A stretch of DNA of 10,718 nucleotides. Origin: an uncultured Lachnospiraceae bacterium (lineage in GTDB: Bacteria; Bacillota; Clostridia; Lachnospirales; Lachnospiraceae). The notes beneath the pieces are model-generated. The model searched no databases. It was not told where the DNA came from and saw nothing but the letters and a program-made list of their open reading frames with translations. Position numbers and translations under genes: made by a program. Where the stretch lies: assembly GCA_947589175.1 (NCBI GenBank), contig CANPZR010000068.1, positions 1 to 10,718 of the forward strand, in the 5' to 3' direction. Below, one piece after another: positions 1-6,716 of the stretch. How positions within the stretch are numbered: the stretch's first letter is position 1; each line of letters opens with the position of its first letter.

Positions 1-132
1 CTGTGCGAGCTGCCCAATGTGACGAAGGTCCAGTTCACCATCGAGGGGGAGCAGGAGGAGAAATACGGGGACACCCTGAATTTCAACGCCCCCTTTGAGA
101 GAAACTTAAATTTTATAAGAGAAGATCAGTAA
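1..132 (+). CDS. C-terminal fragment of a GerMN-domain (GerM-like) protein
   Basis: The window opens inside a reading frame that runs for 43 codons to a TAA at 130-132. The visible residues include VTKVQFTIEGEQ and FNAPFERN. This pattern, a beta strand ending in a 'dGe' turn followed by a 'PFeRN'-like ending, resembles the end of the GerMN domain found in Bacillota sporulation/germination lipoproteins such as GerM. Members are usually lipid-anchored outside the membrane and linked to sporulation or spore germination. The N-terminus, including any lipobox, lies outside the window, so export cannot be checked. The assignment rests on a short piece and is moderate. The gene runs in the same direction as comEC, 114 bp upstream of it, with no convincing terminator between them. 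Confidence 0.55.
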   Translation: MCELPNVTKVQFTIEGEQEEKYGDTLNFNAPFERNLNFIREDQ

Positions 133-184
133 TAAAAATAAATGAAAAATTGACTGTAAAAAGAGTGCGGACCAGTGAAAACAG

Positions 185-235
185 ATGACATAATAAAATA
201 AATGACGCAATTAAATAAATGACATAATTAAAGAA
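185..235 (+). repeat. 17-bp tandem repeat, three copies, in the comEC leader
   Basis: Three head-to-tail 17-bp units lie at 185-201 (ATGACATAATAAAATAA), 202-218 (ATGACGCAATTAAATAA) and 219-235 (ATGACATAATTAAAGAA). They differ from each other at only two to four positions. The last unit runs directly into the comEC Shine-Dalgarno. Units 1 and 3 each contain ATG-ACA-TAA, a two-codon start-to-stop frame, but no Shine-Dalgarno precedes them. A looser related AT-rich stretch is at 134-146. Function is unknown. A slipped-strand duplication is the simplest origin. Confidence 0.85.
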
Positions 236-250
236 GGGAGGACCATGTGA
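234..250 (+). promoter_or_regulatory. comEC ribosome binding site with overlapping ATG-TGA / GTG start
   Basis: AAGGGAGG at 234-241 is a strong Shine-Dalgarno. The coding frame starts with GTG at 247, 5 nt downstream. An ATG at 245 overlaps this GTG and is followed at once by TGA (248-250), a start-stop pair. A ribosome initiating on that ATG would terminate immediately. Whether the ATG competes with the GTG is unknown, but the arrangement could lower ComEC synthesis. Confidence 0.6.
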
Positions 251-2493
251 AAAGACGCCCCTTTTGCGTGATGTTGGCGGCGATTGTTCTGATTATTCTG
301 TGCTTTGTCCGGGAGGGGAAAGACCCGGTTACATACGACGGGGAGGAAAAGACGCTCATCGGACAGGTAGAGCAGATCCGGGACGGGGGCGAGAGGACGT
401 CCCTGATCCTGCGGGATGTGGCGGAACAGGGAGTTTTATTTGGCGGGAAGATACAGGTGTATGAGGGTGAAGGATCGGAGAACAGGCGGATAAAGATAGG
501 AAATATTGTCTCTGTCACAGGAAATATCTATTCTTTTGAAAAACCGGGCAATCCCGGTCAGTTCGATGAATATAAATACTATCACCAGGCCGGGATCTGG
601 GCCAGAGTTTTCTCAAAGTCACTGACAATTCAAGACCTTTCGTACGACGCTGTCGGACAGTGGCTGTACGAGGCGCGGAAACAATTTTATAACGCGATCA
701 TGCAGTGTCTCCCGGAGGAGCAGGCCGGCGTCGCGGCGGCAATTCTCCTGGGGGAAAAGAGTGGCCTGACCAGTGAGATGAAAGATTTGTACCAGGAGAA
801 CGGGATCTCTCACATACTGGCTATTTCCGGGCTGCATATTTCCCTGGTGGGCGCGGGTCTGTTCTATTTTCTGCGCCGTTTTGTCATGCCCATGAAGGGG
901 GCGGTTCTCGTCTCGGTCGTGATTCTTTTTCTGTACGGGGAGCTGACCGGATTTCCGGTGTCGGCCCAGAGGGCGGTGTGCATGACGTCCTGCCTGCTGT
1001 TCGCCCGGTTCCTCGGCAGGCGCTACGATCGGCTGAGCGCCCTGGCGCTCAGCGCCTGCATCCTGTTACTGGAGAGGCCGGAACTTCTCTATCAGCCGGG
1101 ATTTCTTCTGTCCTATGGGACAGTCCTCGGCATCGAGATTTTTCTGCCTATCTGGAAGGGAGAACCATTATCTGTTCATAAAAACGAGCCGACGACTCAT
1201 TTTCAAAATTATCCTTTTCTCGGAAAAGGGCAGGCCGCCTTTAAGAAAAGTCAGGTATTGCGGGAGACGATAGGAGAGGCGCTCCTTGCCAACGCGGGCA
1301 TTTTTCTCATAACGGCGCCGGTGCTGCTGTATTTTTATTTCGAAATCAATTTTTACACTGCGGCGGTGAATCTTTTCGTGCTCCCCTTTATCAGCGCCGT
1401 GATTCTGCTCTCCTTCGGCGGCGGGATGCTCGCCTTTTTGTCCGTGCAGGCCGGGCGGTTTGTCTTTGGGGCCGTTCACTACATTCTGACTTACTACGAG
1501 TGGATCTGCCGGTTTATGGGGAGCCTGCCCTTCGCACCCTGGATCGCGGGGCGCCCGTCCATGTGGCAGATTGTTGTCTATTACGGCGGGCTGTGCGTCT
1601 GGGCGGCGCTTCTCATGAGGAGGCCGGGGAGCCGGAGGGGAAGATGGCGGCTGTTAGCGCCCCTGTGCTTCTTTGCCGTGCTGCTTTTTCCTTTTGGCAA
1701 CCGGGGGGAGCTCACCATCACTAACCTGGACGTGGGACAGGGGGACTGCGCCTGCATCCGCTATGAGGGGACGACGATTCTCTTAGATGGGGGCAGTACG
1801 GACGAGGACCAGGTGGGGAAATACCGGATCAGCCAGTATCTGAAATATTACGGCGTCCGGCGGGTGGATTACCTCTTTATCACCCACGGGGACGCGGATC
1901 ATGTGAACGGCCTGATGGAGATCGTGCAGGATGCGGACCACATGGGTCTGGAGCTGGGCGCCGTGGTGCTTCCGGAGCTGGAAAAGGCCGACGCCCACTG
2001 CCAGGAGATCGAGAAAATCTGCCGGGAAAATGGCGTGGCGGTGAAGAAGATGGCGAGGGGAGGAAGCCTCCGACTCGGGGATCTGTCGCTGGAATGCCTC
2101 CACCCGGCGCCGGATTATAACTGGCAGACGGAAAATGACTATTCCCTGGTCCTGCTGCTTCGCTGCGGGGATTTTCAGGGGCTTTTTACCGGGGATCTGG
2201 AGGAGACGGGGGAGCGGGCGCTGTTGGAGGCGGGAATCGGTCCTGTGGATTATTTGAAGGTAGGCCATCACGGATCCAAAAACGCCAGCTCGGAGGAATT
2301 TTTGGAAAAAATCCGCCCCCGGGTGGCGGTGATTTCCGCGGGAAAGAATAACCGCTACGGGCACCCAGCCGCGGAGACAGTGGAGAGGCTTCAGAGAGCC
2401 GGGAGCCGGATCTTTTGCACCAAAGATGCGGGGGCGGTGACTTATTTTGCAGAAAATGGCAGTGTCGCCACCTACAAATCACTTGAAAAATAG
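247..2493 (+). CDS. comEC: ComEC/Rec2 family DNA internalization protein
   Basis: ComEC forms the membrane channel that takes one DNA strand into the cytoplasm during natural transformation. Its C-terminal metallo-beta-lactamase-like domain is thought to be the nuclease that degrades the other strand. The 748 residues are in family order. An N-terminal hydrophobic segment (about 5-22) is followed by a DUF4131-like region. The multi-pass competence domain (about 175-480) carries the signature ISGLHISLVG near residue 195. The C-terminal domain (about 500-748) has VGQGD, the metal site H547-x-D549-x-D551-H552, TGD with D650, and GHHGS with H674/H675. All expected catalytic residues are present, so the protein looks intact. 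A hydrophilic, AT-richer loop (about 305-340) interrupts the membrane domain. The start is GTG after a strong Shine-Dalgarno, because the ATG two bases upstream meets TGA at once. holA follows 45 bp downstream, the usual Bacillota order. Competence itself is rarely shown in Clostridia. Confidence 0.95.
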   Translation: MKRRPFCVMLAAIVLIILCFVREGKDPVTYDGEEKTLIGQVEQIRDGGERTSLILRDVAEQGVLFGGKIQVYEGEGSENRRIKIGNIVSVTGNIYSFEKPGNPGQFDEYKYYHQAGIWARVFSKSLTIQDLSYDAVGQWLYEARKQFYNAIMQCLPEEQAGVAAAILLGEKSGLTSEMKDLYQENGISHILAISGLHISLVGAGLFYFLRRFVMPMKGAVLVSVVILFLYGELTGFPVSAQRAVCMTSCLLFARFLGRRYDRLSALALSACILLLERPELLYQPGFLLSYGTVLGIEIFLPIWKGEPLSVHKNEPTTHFQNYPFLGKGQAAFKKSQVLRETIGEALLANAGIFLITAPVLLYFYFEINFYTAAVNLFVLPFISAVILLSFGGGMLAFLSVQAGRFVFGAVHYILTYYEWICRFMGSLPFAPWIAGRPSMWQIVVYYGGLCVWAALLMRRPGSRRGRWRLLAPLCFFAVLLFPFGNRGELTITNLDVGQGDCACIRYEGTTILLDGGSTDEDQVGKYRISQYLKYYGVRRVDYLFITHGDADHVNGLMEIVQDADHMGLELGAVVLPELEKADAHCQEIEKICRENGVAVKKMARGGSLRLGDLSLECLHPAPDYNWQTENDYSLVLLLRCGDFQGLFTGDLEETGERALLEAGIGPVDYLKVGHHGSKNASSEEFLEKIRPRVAVISAGKNNRYGHPAAETVERLQRAGSRIFCTKDAGAVTYFAENGSVATYKSLEK

Positions 2494-2510
2494 CAGTTTT
2501 CGTGTAAAAT
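2483..2510 (+). promoter_or_regulatory. Candidate holA promoter overlapping the end of comEC
   Basis: TTGAAA (2483-2488) and TAAAAT (2505-2510) are separated by 16 bp, close to the sigma-A consensus. The -35 box lies in the last codons of comEC (stop TAG at 2491-2493), and the predicted start of transcription is near 2517, about 20 nt before holA. It would let holA be expressed without comEC. No mapping data; this is inferred from sequence match only. Confidence 0.5.
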
Positions 2511-2538
2511 AGTAGATATAAGAAGGGAGGCGAAGGGG

Positions 2539-3519
2539 GTGTTAAAGCTCGAGGAGGAATTAAAGGCCCGCAATTTATCCCGCTTTCATCTCATTTACGG
2601 GGAAGAACGATATATGGTGCGCTACTACAGGGACGGTATTTTGAAGCAGCTCGCCGAGCCCGGAGATGAGATGAACTGCACATTTTTCCAGGGAGAGGCA
2701 GCGGTTCCCTCGGCCATTGCCGACGTGGGCCAGATTCTTCCCTTTATGGCGCAGCACCGCCTGATTGTCGTGCAGGACAGCTCCCTTTTGAAAAATGCCA
2801 GCGATATGGCGGATATGATGGAAGGGTTTCCGGATACAACGTATGTGGTGTTTGTGGAGCGTGACGTGGACAAGCGGAACCGGCTTTACAAGTGGATCGG
2901 GGAAAATGGCTGCGTCACCGAGTGCGCGCGCCAGAGCGAGCCCATGCTCCGCAAATGGGTATCCGGCTATATGAAGCGGAATGGAAAGTCTCTGTCCGGG
3001 GAGTGCGCCAATTTTCTCCTGCAGCGGGCGGGGACGGACATGGTGATGCTCACCCACGAGATGGACAAGCTGATCGCCTACACGGGGGAGCGGGAGCAGG
3101 TCGGGAGGGAGGACATAGACGCCATATGTTCCGGCCTTGCAGAGTCCCGGGTGTTTGACATGATTGACGCGGTGGCCAGAGGGGAGAGGAGCGCGGCGCT
3201 GAAGCTCTACGCCGGTCTTTTGGCCAACAAGGAACCGCCCATGTCCATTCTGTACCTGTTTGCCCGTCATATCAATATCCTGCTCCAGATAAAGGAGTGC
3301 CTGTCTCTGGGGATGAGCCGGGGCGACATGGCGAAGAAGATCGGAATTCCGCCCTTTACCGTTGGGAAATACAGCAGCCAGGCGGAGATGTTTACGAGCG
3401 GACAGCTTCTGGATATGCTCCGATACCGGGCGGATCTGGAGGAGCGGATCAAGACGGGAAGGATCTCCGATCAGCTCTCAGTTGAAATGTTTTTAATTCA
3501 GGCATTGACAAATCGTTAA
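2539..3519 (+). CDS. holA: DNA polymerase III subunit delta
   Basis: The delta subunit opens the beta sliding clamp during loading by the clamp-loader complex at the replication fork. The 326-residue length is normal for HolA. The N-terminus has the family-typical 'FHLIYGEERYMVRYYRD' pattern where other clamp-loader ATPases have a P-loop; delta binds no ATP, so the lack of GxxGxGKT is expected. An AAA+-like core spans roughly residues 15-200. The helical C-terminal collar domain (about 210-326) includes LAESRVFDMIDAVARGE and LANKEPPMSILYLFARH, both typical of this family. The start is GTG at 2539, preceded by AGAAGGGAGG at 2521-2530 with 8 nt spacing. It follows comEC in the same direction, and its last codons contain the promoter of the tRNA gene. 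In many Bacillota rpsT follows holA; here tRNA-Ser does. Confidence 0.93.
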   Translation: MLKLEEELKARNLSRFHLIYGEERYMVRYYRDGILKQLAEPGDEMNCTFFQGEAAVPSAIADVGQILPFMAQHRLIVVQDSSLLKNASDMADMMEGFPDTTYVVFVERDVDKRNRLYKWIGENGCVTECARQSEPMLRKWVSGYMKRNGKSLSGECANFLLQRAGTDMVMLTHEMDKLIAYTGEREQVGREDIDAICSGLAESRVFDMIDAVARGERSAALKLYAGLLANKEPPMSILYLFARHINILLQIKECLSLGMSRGDMAKKIGIPPFTVGKYSSQAEMFTSGQLLDMLRYRADLEERIKTGRISDQLSVEMFLIQALTNR

Positions 3520-3533
3520 AATAATGGTTTAAT
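3505..3533 (+). promoter_or_regulatory. tRNA-Ser promoter inside the 3' end of holA
   Basis: A perfect -35 box TTGACA (3505-3510) is followed after 17 bp by TTTAAT (3528-3533). A TGG just before the -10 (3525-3527) gives an extended -10. The -35 lies in the final codons of holA, whose stop is at 3517-3519. Predicted transcription start is near 3540, about 14 nt before the mature tRNA. This is the best match to consensus in the window and suits a stable RNA gene. Confidence 0.8.
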
Positions 3534-3553
3534 CATATTGTTTGTATTTTTAA

Positions 3554-3639
3554 GGAGACGTATCGAAGTGGTCATAACGAGAACGACTCGAAATCGTTTT
3601 GCCTTCACGGGCACGTGGGTTCGAATCCCACCGTCTCCG
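3554..3639 (+). tRNA. tRNA-Ser (anticodon CGA)
   Basis: The 86 nt fold as a class II tRNA. Acceptor arms GGAGACG (3554-3560) and CGTCTCC (3632-3638) pair over all 7 bp, with G3639 as discriminator base, as expected for serine. The D stem is TCG/CGA (3563-3565 with 3578-3580). The anticodon stem AACGA/TCGTT (3582-3586 with 3594-3598) encloses loop CTCGAAA with anticodon CGA at 3589-3591, reading UCG. A long variable arm (3599-3614) can pair TGCC with GGCA, diagnostic of Ser/Leu/Tyr tRNAs. The T arm is GTGGG-TTCGAAT-CCCAC (3615-3631). CCA is not encoded. No repeated copy of the 3' end is seen downstream, so there is no sign of an integrated element. Confidence 0.97.
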
Positions 3640-3664
3640 TTTTTCAGAATAAGAGAATCAGGAG

Positions 3665-3701
3665 ATCATGCGTTTCTTTTTTGAGGAGGGCATGATTTTT
3701 T
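3665..3701 (+). terminator. Rho-independent terminator after tRNA-Ser
   Basis: ATCATGC (3665-3671) pairs with GCATGAT (3690-3696). After one mismatch, TTTCTT and GAGGAG can extend the stem with G-U pairs. Six T residues follow at 3696-3701. It should end the tRNA transcript. Because the next gene's Shine-Dalgarno begins about 30 nt later with no clear promoter between, partial read-through into that gene is possible. Confidence 0.72.
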
Positions 3702-3740
3702 GATTGAGTTCGGAAATGCGCTCTGAAATTGGAGGTTTAT

Positions 3741-4874
3741 ATGGCAGTTGTAGTTCGTCTGATCGGTTATCTGATCACTATTTTGTTTTTTGGGTACTCA
3801 TTCCTGCGCTACCGCCATCTGTGGAAGCGAGGGAGGGTGCCGGTGTGGATCTACTATGGACTCCAGATTATTTTGTGCGGCGCGCTGGTCGTGTGCCAGT
3901 GGTGGGGAAGGATTCTCCCCAATGAGATTCTGAGGACGGTTCTCTCCCTGATCAGCGTCTTTTATTCCTGCGCCATGTTTTATATGCCGGTATTGTGTTT
4001 TTTTCGGGGCATGATCCGGGAGGCGGGGCGCCAGCGGAAAAATCCGGGCCGGGTCTACCGTTTTTTTAACCATCCCTCTAAGTCGATCTATGTCTTTCTC
4101 GCCATCACGCTGTTGGTGGGGGCTTTTTCCGTGTTCCGCACTTATCATATCGTGGAGACGGATTATTCCGTTCAGGTCTCCGGCGGGACGGAGGAGAATT
4201 CCCTCACCATCGTGCTCGTGTCCGACCTGCATCTGGGGAGCGCGGTAGGGCGCTCGGGAGTGAACCGCCTGGTGGAGCGAGTCAACGCTATGCGGCCGGA
4301 TCTGATTGTCCTGTGCGGCGGCCTGTTCGATGAAAATACCACGGAGGAAATACGGGCTTACGCGGGGGAGAAGATGAAGCAGTTCCGGGCCGGGTCCGGT
4401 GTGTTTTATGTGGAGGGAAAGCAGGAGGCAGGCGAGCAGGAGAAGTGGAATTCGTGGTTTAAGGAGACGGGGATCATGCCCCTGCGAGATCAGATGTCCT
4501 CGCTGAACGGCGGTATCCAGATTTTGGGACTGCGGGATCCGGCGGATGAGAAAAAGATCGCCGTCAGCTCTCTGCTGCCTCACACAAACCCGGATCAGCC
4601 GGTTATCGTGTTCTCGGCCCGTCCGAAAAAACTGGAGGAAATGGCCGAACTGGGGGCGGATCTTGTCCTGTGCGGACACACCCTGGGAGGCCGGGATCCG
4701 CTGGGAACCCTTTACATGATGGCGAAAGACGACATGATATATGGGGAGAAAAAAACAGGCGCCATGACGGCCATTACCACATCCGGCGCGGGATGCGACG
4801 GCATTCCCTGCAAAGTCATGGCGCCCAGTGAAATTGTCAAGATTGAAGTCGCGGTTAAAAAAAGCAACAGTTAA
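3741..4874 (+). CDS. Membrane-anchored metallophosphoesterase-like protein, probable pseudoenzyme
   Basis: The 377 residues comprise four likely transmembrane helices (about 5-22, 35-56, 61-88, 108-127) and a calcineurin-like phosphoesterase fold (about 150-377), as in YkoQ/YaeI-type membrane phosphoesterases. Five conserved blocks can be placed. Block I, SDLHLG (D162, H164), is intact. Block II, normally GD, reads CGGLFDE with G194 in place of Asp. Block III, normally GNHE, reads GKQE (K227, Q228). Block IV, normally an SHxP-like His, reads SARP (A293). Block V, normally GHxH, reads CGHTL (H313 kept, L315 replacing His). Most ligands of the two-metal site are therefore missing and hydrolysis is unlikely, while the open reading frame is fully kept. 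The fold may bind or sense something. ATG 3741 is chosen because GGAGG (3731-3735) lies 5 nt before it; a TTG at 3729 would overlap the Shine-Dalgarno. The gene converges on the sirtuin gene. Fold assignment is confident; loss of activity is inference. Confidence 0.85.
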   Translation: MAVVVRLIGYLITILFFGYSFLRYRHLWKRGRVPVWIYYGLQIILCGALVVCQWWGRILPNEILRTVLSLISVFYSCAMFYMPVLCFFRGMIREAGRQRKNPGRVYRFFNHPSKSIYVFLAITLLVGAFSVFRTYHIVETDYSVQVSGGTEENSLTIVLVSDLHLGSAVGRSGVNRLVERVNAMRPDLIVLCGGLFDENTTEEIRAYAGEKMKQFRAGSGVFYVEGKQEAGEQEKWNSWFKETGIMPLRDQMSSLNGGIQILGLRDPADEKKIAVSSLLPHTNPDQPVIVFSARPKKLEEMAELGADLVLCGHTLGGRDPLGTLYMMAKDDMIYGEKKTGAMTAITTSGAGCDGIPCKVMAPSEIVKIEVAVKKSNS

Positions 4875-4924
4875 AAAGCAGCAGCTCTTTTTGGCGTTCG
4901 CGGCAGTCTGAATTGTTTCTCCCG

Positions 4925-5641
4925 TTACGCCCAGGGAGCAAGAACCTCGCCGATTGGGGCGTTGATGAGAAGATCCGCGTGCTTGTCCTGCGGCGTCTTG
5001 TCCTTGTTGATCAGCACCAGCTTGTTCCCCCGGTAGTAATTGATCAGCCCGGCGGCCGGATAGACGGCTAAAGAGGTGCCGCCGATGATGAGCATGTCGG
5101 CGTTCTCGATGTAGTTTACGGACTTCTGAAGGATGCGCTGATCCAGCCCCTCCTGATAGAGGACGACGTCCGGCTTGATAATCCCGCCGCAGGTGCAGTG
5201 GGGAACGCCCTCGTGCTTTTCTATGTCGGACAGGCCGTAGTACTTACGGCACTTCATGCAGTAATTCCGATGTACTGAGCCGTGCAGCTCCAGCACTTCC
5301 CGGCTTCCCGCCGCCTGGTGGAGTCCGTCGATGTTCTGGGTGATAACGGCTTTTAATTTCCCTCTTTTTTCCAGATGGGCAAGGGCCAGATGGGCGTTGT
5401 TGGGCTCTGCGTCGGGAAAAATCATCTTATTCCAGTAAAAGCGGAAAAACTCCTCCGTGTTCTCCATGAAAAAGGTGTGGGAGAGCATCGTCTCCGGCGG
5501 GTAGTCGTACTGCTGATGGTACAGGCCGTCCACGCTCCTAAAATCCGGTATGTGGCTCTCGGTGGACACCCCGGCTCCCCCGAAAAATACGATGTTGTCG
5601 CTGCTCTCGATCCATTCTTCCAGCTGTTTTAGATTATCCAT
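4925..5641 (-). CDS. Sir2-family NAD-dependent protein deacylase (sirtuin)
   Basis: Sirtuins remove acetyl or other acyl groups from lysines using NAD+, giving nicotinamide and O-acyl-ADP-ribose. The 238 residues carry the full motif set. GGAGVSTES at 21-29 is the NAD loop. IPDFRS (31-36), TQNIDG with N103/D105, and the catalytic base H120 in LHGSVH are present. A zinc-binding set is formed by C128, C131, C149 and C151, and GGTSLAVYP (187-195) closes the Rossmann site. Residue 30 is His where GIPDFR is usual, although this position varies (Asn is common). Length is typical of single-domain bacterial enzymes. The start has AAGGAGG 8 nt upstream; an earlier out-of-frame ATG lies between the two. 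It is divergent from degV and convergent with the phosphoesterase-like gene. Substrates cannot be told from sequence. Confidence 0.94.
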   Translation of the reverse strand: MDNLKQLEEWIESSDNIVFFGGAGVSTESHIPDFRSVDGLYHQQYDYPPETMLSHTFFMENTEEFFRFYWNKMIFPDAEPNNAHLALAHLEKRGKLKAVITQNIDGLHQAAGSREVLELHGSVHRNYCMKCRKYYGLSDIEKHEGVPHCTCGGIIKPDVVLYQEGLDQRILQKSVNYIENADMLIIGGTSLAVYPAAGLINYYRGNKLVLINKDKTPQDKHADLLINAPIGEVLAPWA

Positions 5642-5684
5642 GGCATTGACCTCCTTTTGCTTTTGCTCGCATGTATTTATTTAT

Positions 5685-5713
5685 AGTTTAGCACTATTTT
5701 CCAGCGGGTACAA
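5685..5713 (-). promoter_or_regulatory. Promoter of the sirtuin gene
   Basis: On the minus strand TTGTAC (5708-5713) and TAAACT (5685-5690) are separated by exactly 17 bp. They lie about 45 nt upstream of the sirtuin start codon in an AT-rich gap. The match is moderate (4 of 6 in each box). Confidence 0.6.
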
Positions 5714-5718
5714 GAAAT

Positions 5719-5773
5719 CTTTGGGGAGTTTTTGATAAGTTTTTCGCAAAGCTTTGGGGGAGTTTTTTCGCAA
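5719..5773 (+). repeat. Duplicated block between the divergent sirtuin and degV promoters
   Basis: CTTTGGGGAGTTTTT at 5719-5733 recurs with one extra G as CTTTGGGGGAGTTTTT from 5752. AGTTTTTCGCAA at 5738-5749 recurs with one extra T at 5761-5773. A perfect 10-bp palindrome, CAAAGCTTTG, lies at 5747-5756. The block fills the space between the two -35 boxes, where a shared operator could sit, but no known regulator site is recognised. Confidence 0.65.
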
Positions 5774-5774
5774 C

Positions 5775-5803
5775 TTGAAAAAATAATGCATATATGGTAG
5801 AAT
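5775..5803 (+). promoter_or_regulatory. Promoter of degV
   Basis: TTGAAA (5775-5780) and TAGAAT (5798-5803) are separated by exactly 17 bp, a good sigma-A match. Transcription would start near 5810, giving a leader of about 28 nt that holds little beyond the Shine-Dalgarno. Confidence 0.78.
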
Positions 5804-5837
5804 AATTAGAATGATTTAACACAGAATGGAGGATTTT

Positions 5838-6716
5838 ATGAGCAAGGTAGCCGTTATTACGGACAGCAACAGCGGAATCACGCAGACCCAGGCGAAGGAG
5901 CTGGGAGTTACGGTGGTTCCCATGCCATTTTTTGTCAATGGCGAGACGTATTATGAGGATATCAGCATGAGTCAGGAGCAGTTCTACGAGTATCTGGAGC
6001 AGGGGGCGGATGTGACCACGTCTCAGCCGAGCCCGGAAGACCTTATGAATCTGTGGAACGAGACGCTGAAAGAGTATGATGAGATCGTATACATTCCCAT
6101 GTCCAGCGGGCTGAGCAGTTCCTGCGGAACCGCGATGATGCTCTCGTATGAGGAGGAGTTTGAGGGGAAGGTCTTTGTGGTGGACAATCAGAGGATTTCC
6201 GTCACCCAGCGGCAGTCGGTCTTAGACGCGAGAGACCTGGCGGCAAAGGGGTACGGCGGCGAGCAGATCCGTGAGATCCTTTTGAGGGAGAAGTTCGAGT
6301 CCAGCATCTATATTATGGTGGATACGCTGTCCTATCTGAAAAAGGGCGGCCGCGTGACGCCGGCGGCAGCAGCCATCGGCACGGTGCTCCGCATCAAGCC
6401 GGTCCTCCAGATTCAGGGGGAGAAGCTGGACGCCTACGCGAAGGTCAAGACCTTGAAGCAGGCCAAGGCCACCATGGTGCAGGCCGTGCGCAAGGACTTT
6501 GAGAGCCGGTTCTACGATCCCAACGGGGAAAAGTTTTACATAGAGGTGGCCTATACGGCGGACAATACGGAGGCCATGATCTTTAAGAAAGAGCTGGAGG
6601 AGGAGTTTCCGGAGCATGATATTGTGGTGGATCCGCTTTCTCTGAGCGTGTCCTGCCATATCGGGCCGGGAGCGCTGGCGGTCGCTATATCGAAGGTCGT
6701 CGATGAATTGCAGTAA
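5838..6716 (+). CDS. DegV family fatty-acid-binding protein (FakB-like)
   Basis: DegV/FakB proteins bind a fatty acid. With the kinase FakA they present it for phosphorylation to acyl-phosphate, feeding host or recycled fatty acids into phospholipid synthesis. The 292 residues match the family in length and order. VAVITDSNSGI (4-14) starts the first domain. TTSQPSP (60-66) carries the conserved Thr/Ser near the fatty-acid carboxylate. SSGLSSS (89-95), KKGGRVTPAAAAIG (168-181), IKPVL, and the C-terminal HIGPGA (274-279) follow. No partner kinase gene is in the window. The ATG at 5838 is preferred over the in-frame ATG at 5826, because the Shine-Dalgarno GGAGG (5828-5832) would lie inside the latter's first codons. 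The stop codon falls in the first unit of a 16-bp tandem repeat. Several degV paralogs per genome with different lipid preferences are common, so the ligand is not assigned. Confidence 0.93.
   Translation: MSKVAVITDSNSGITQTQAKELGVTVVPMPFFVNGETYYEDISMSQEQFYEYLEQGADVTTSQPSPEDLMNLWNETLKEYDEIVYIPMSSGLSSSCGTAMMLSYEEEFEGKVFVVDNQRISVTQRQSVLDARDLAAKGYGGEQIREILLREKFESSIYIMVDTLSYLKKGGRVTPAAAAIGTVLRIKPVLQIQGEKLDAYAKVKTLKQAKATMVQAVRKDFESRFYDPNGEKFYIEVAYTADNTEAMIFKKELEEEFPEHDIVVDPLSLSVSCHIGPGALAVAISKVVDELQ

Noticed and set aside
150..178. TTGACT as a -35 box for comEC
   Set aside because: The expected -10 position reads CAGTGA, which is not a usable match.
1783..2364. Long minus-strand frame inside comEC
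   Set aside because: It is a shadow of a high-GC gene: His/Arg/Pro-rich, no motif, fully inside a convincing gene. The same applies to minus-strand frames at 2575-3270, 3798-4679 and 6222-6755.
3554..3640. tRNA-Ser as an integration site for a mobile element
   Set aside because: No repeat of its 3' end and no integrase gene are seen in the window.
3729..3740. TTG start four codons before the phosphoesterase-like ATG
   Set aside because: The Shine-Dalgarno GGAGG lies inside these codons, so initiation is at ATG 3741.
3520..3740. Absence of rpsT after holA
   Set aside because: rpsT often follows holA in Bacillota, but gene order varies and the gene may be elsewhere; not evidence of rearrangement by itself.
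4873..4892. AAAAAG / CTTTTT inverted repeat between the convergent phosphoesterase-like and sirtuin genes
   Set aside because: Only 6 weak A-T-rich pairs with no good T run on either side, so I do not call it a terminator, although one is expected here.
5826..5837. Upstream in-frame ATG of degV
   Set aside because: It overlaps the Shine-Dalgarno at 5828-5832; ATG 5838 is correctly spaced and fits the family's N-terminus.
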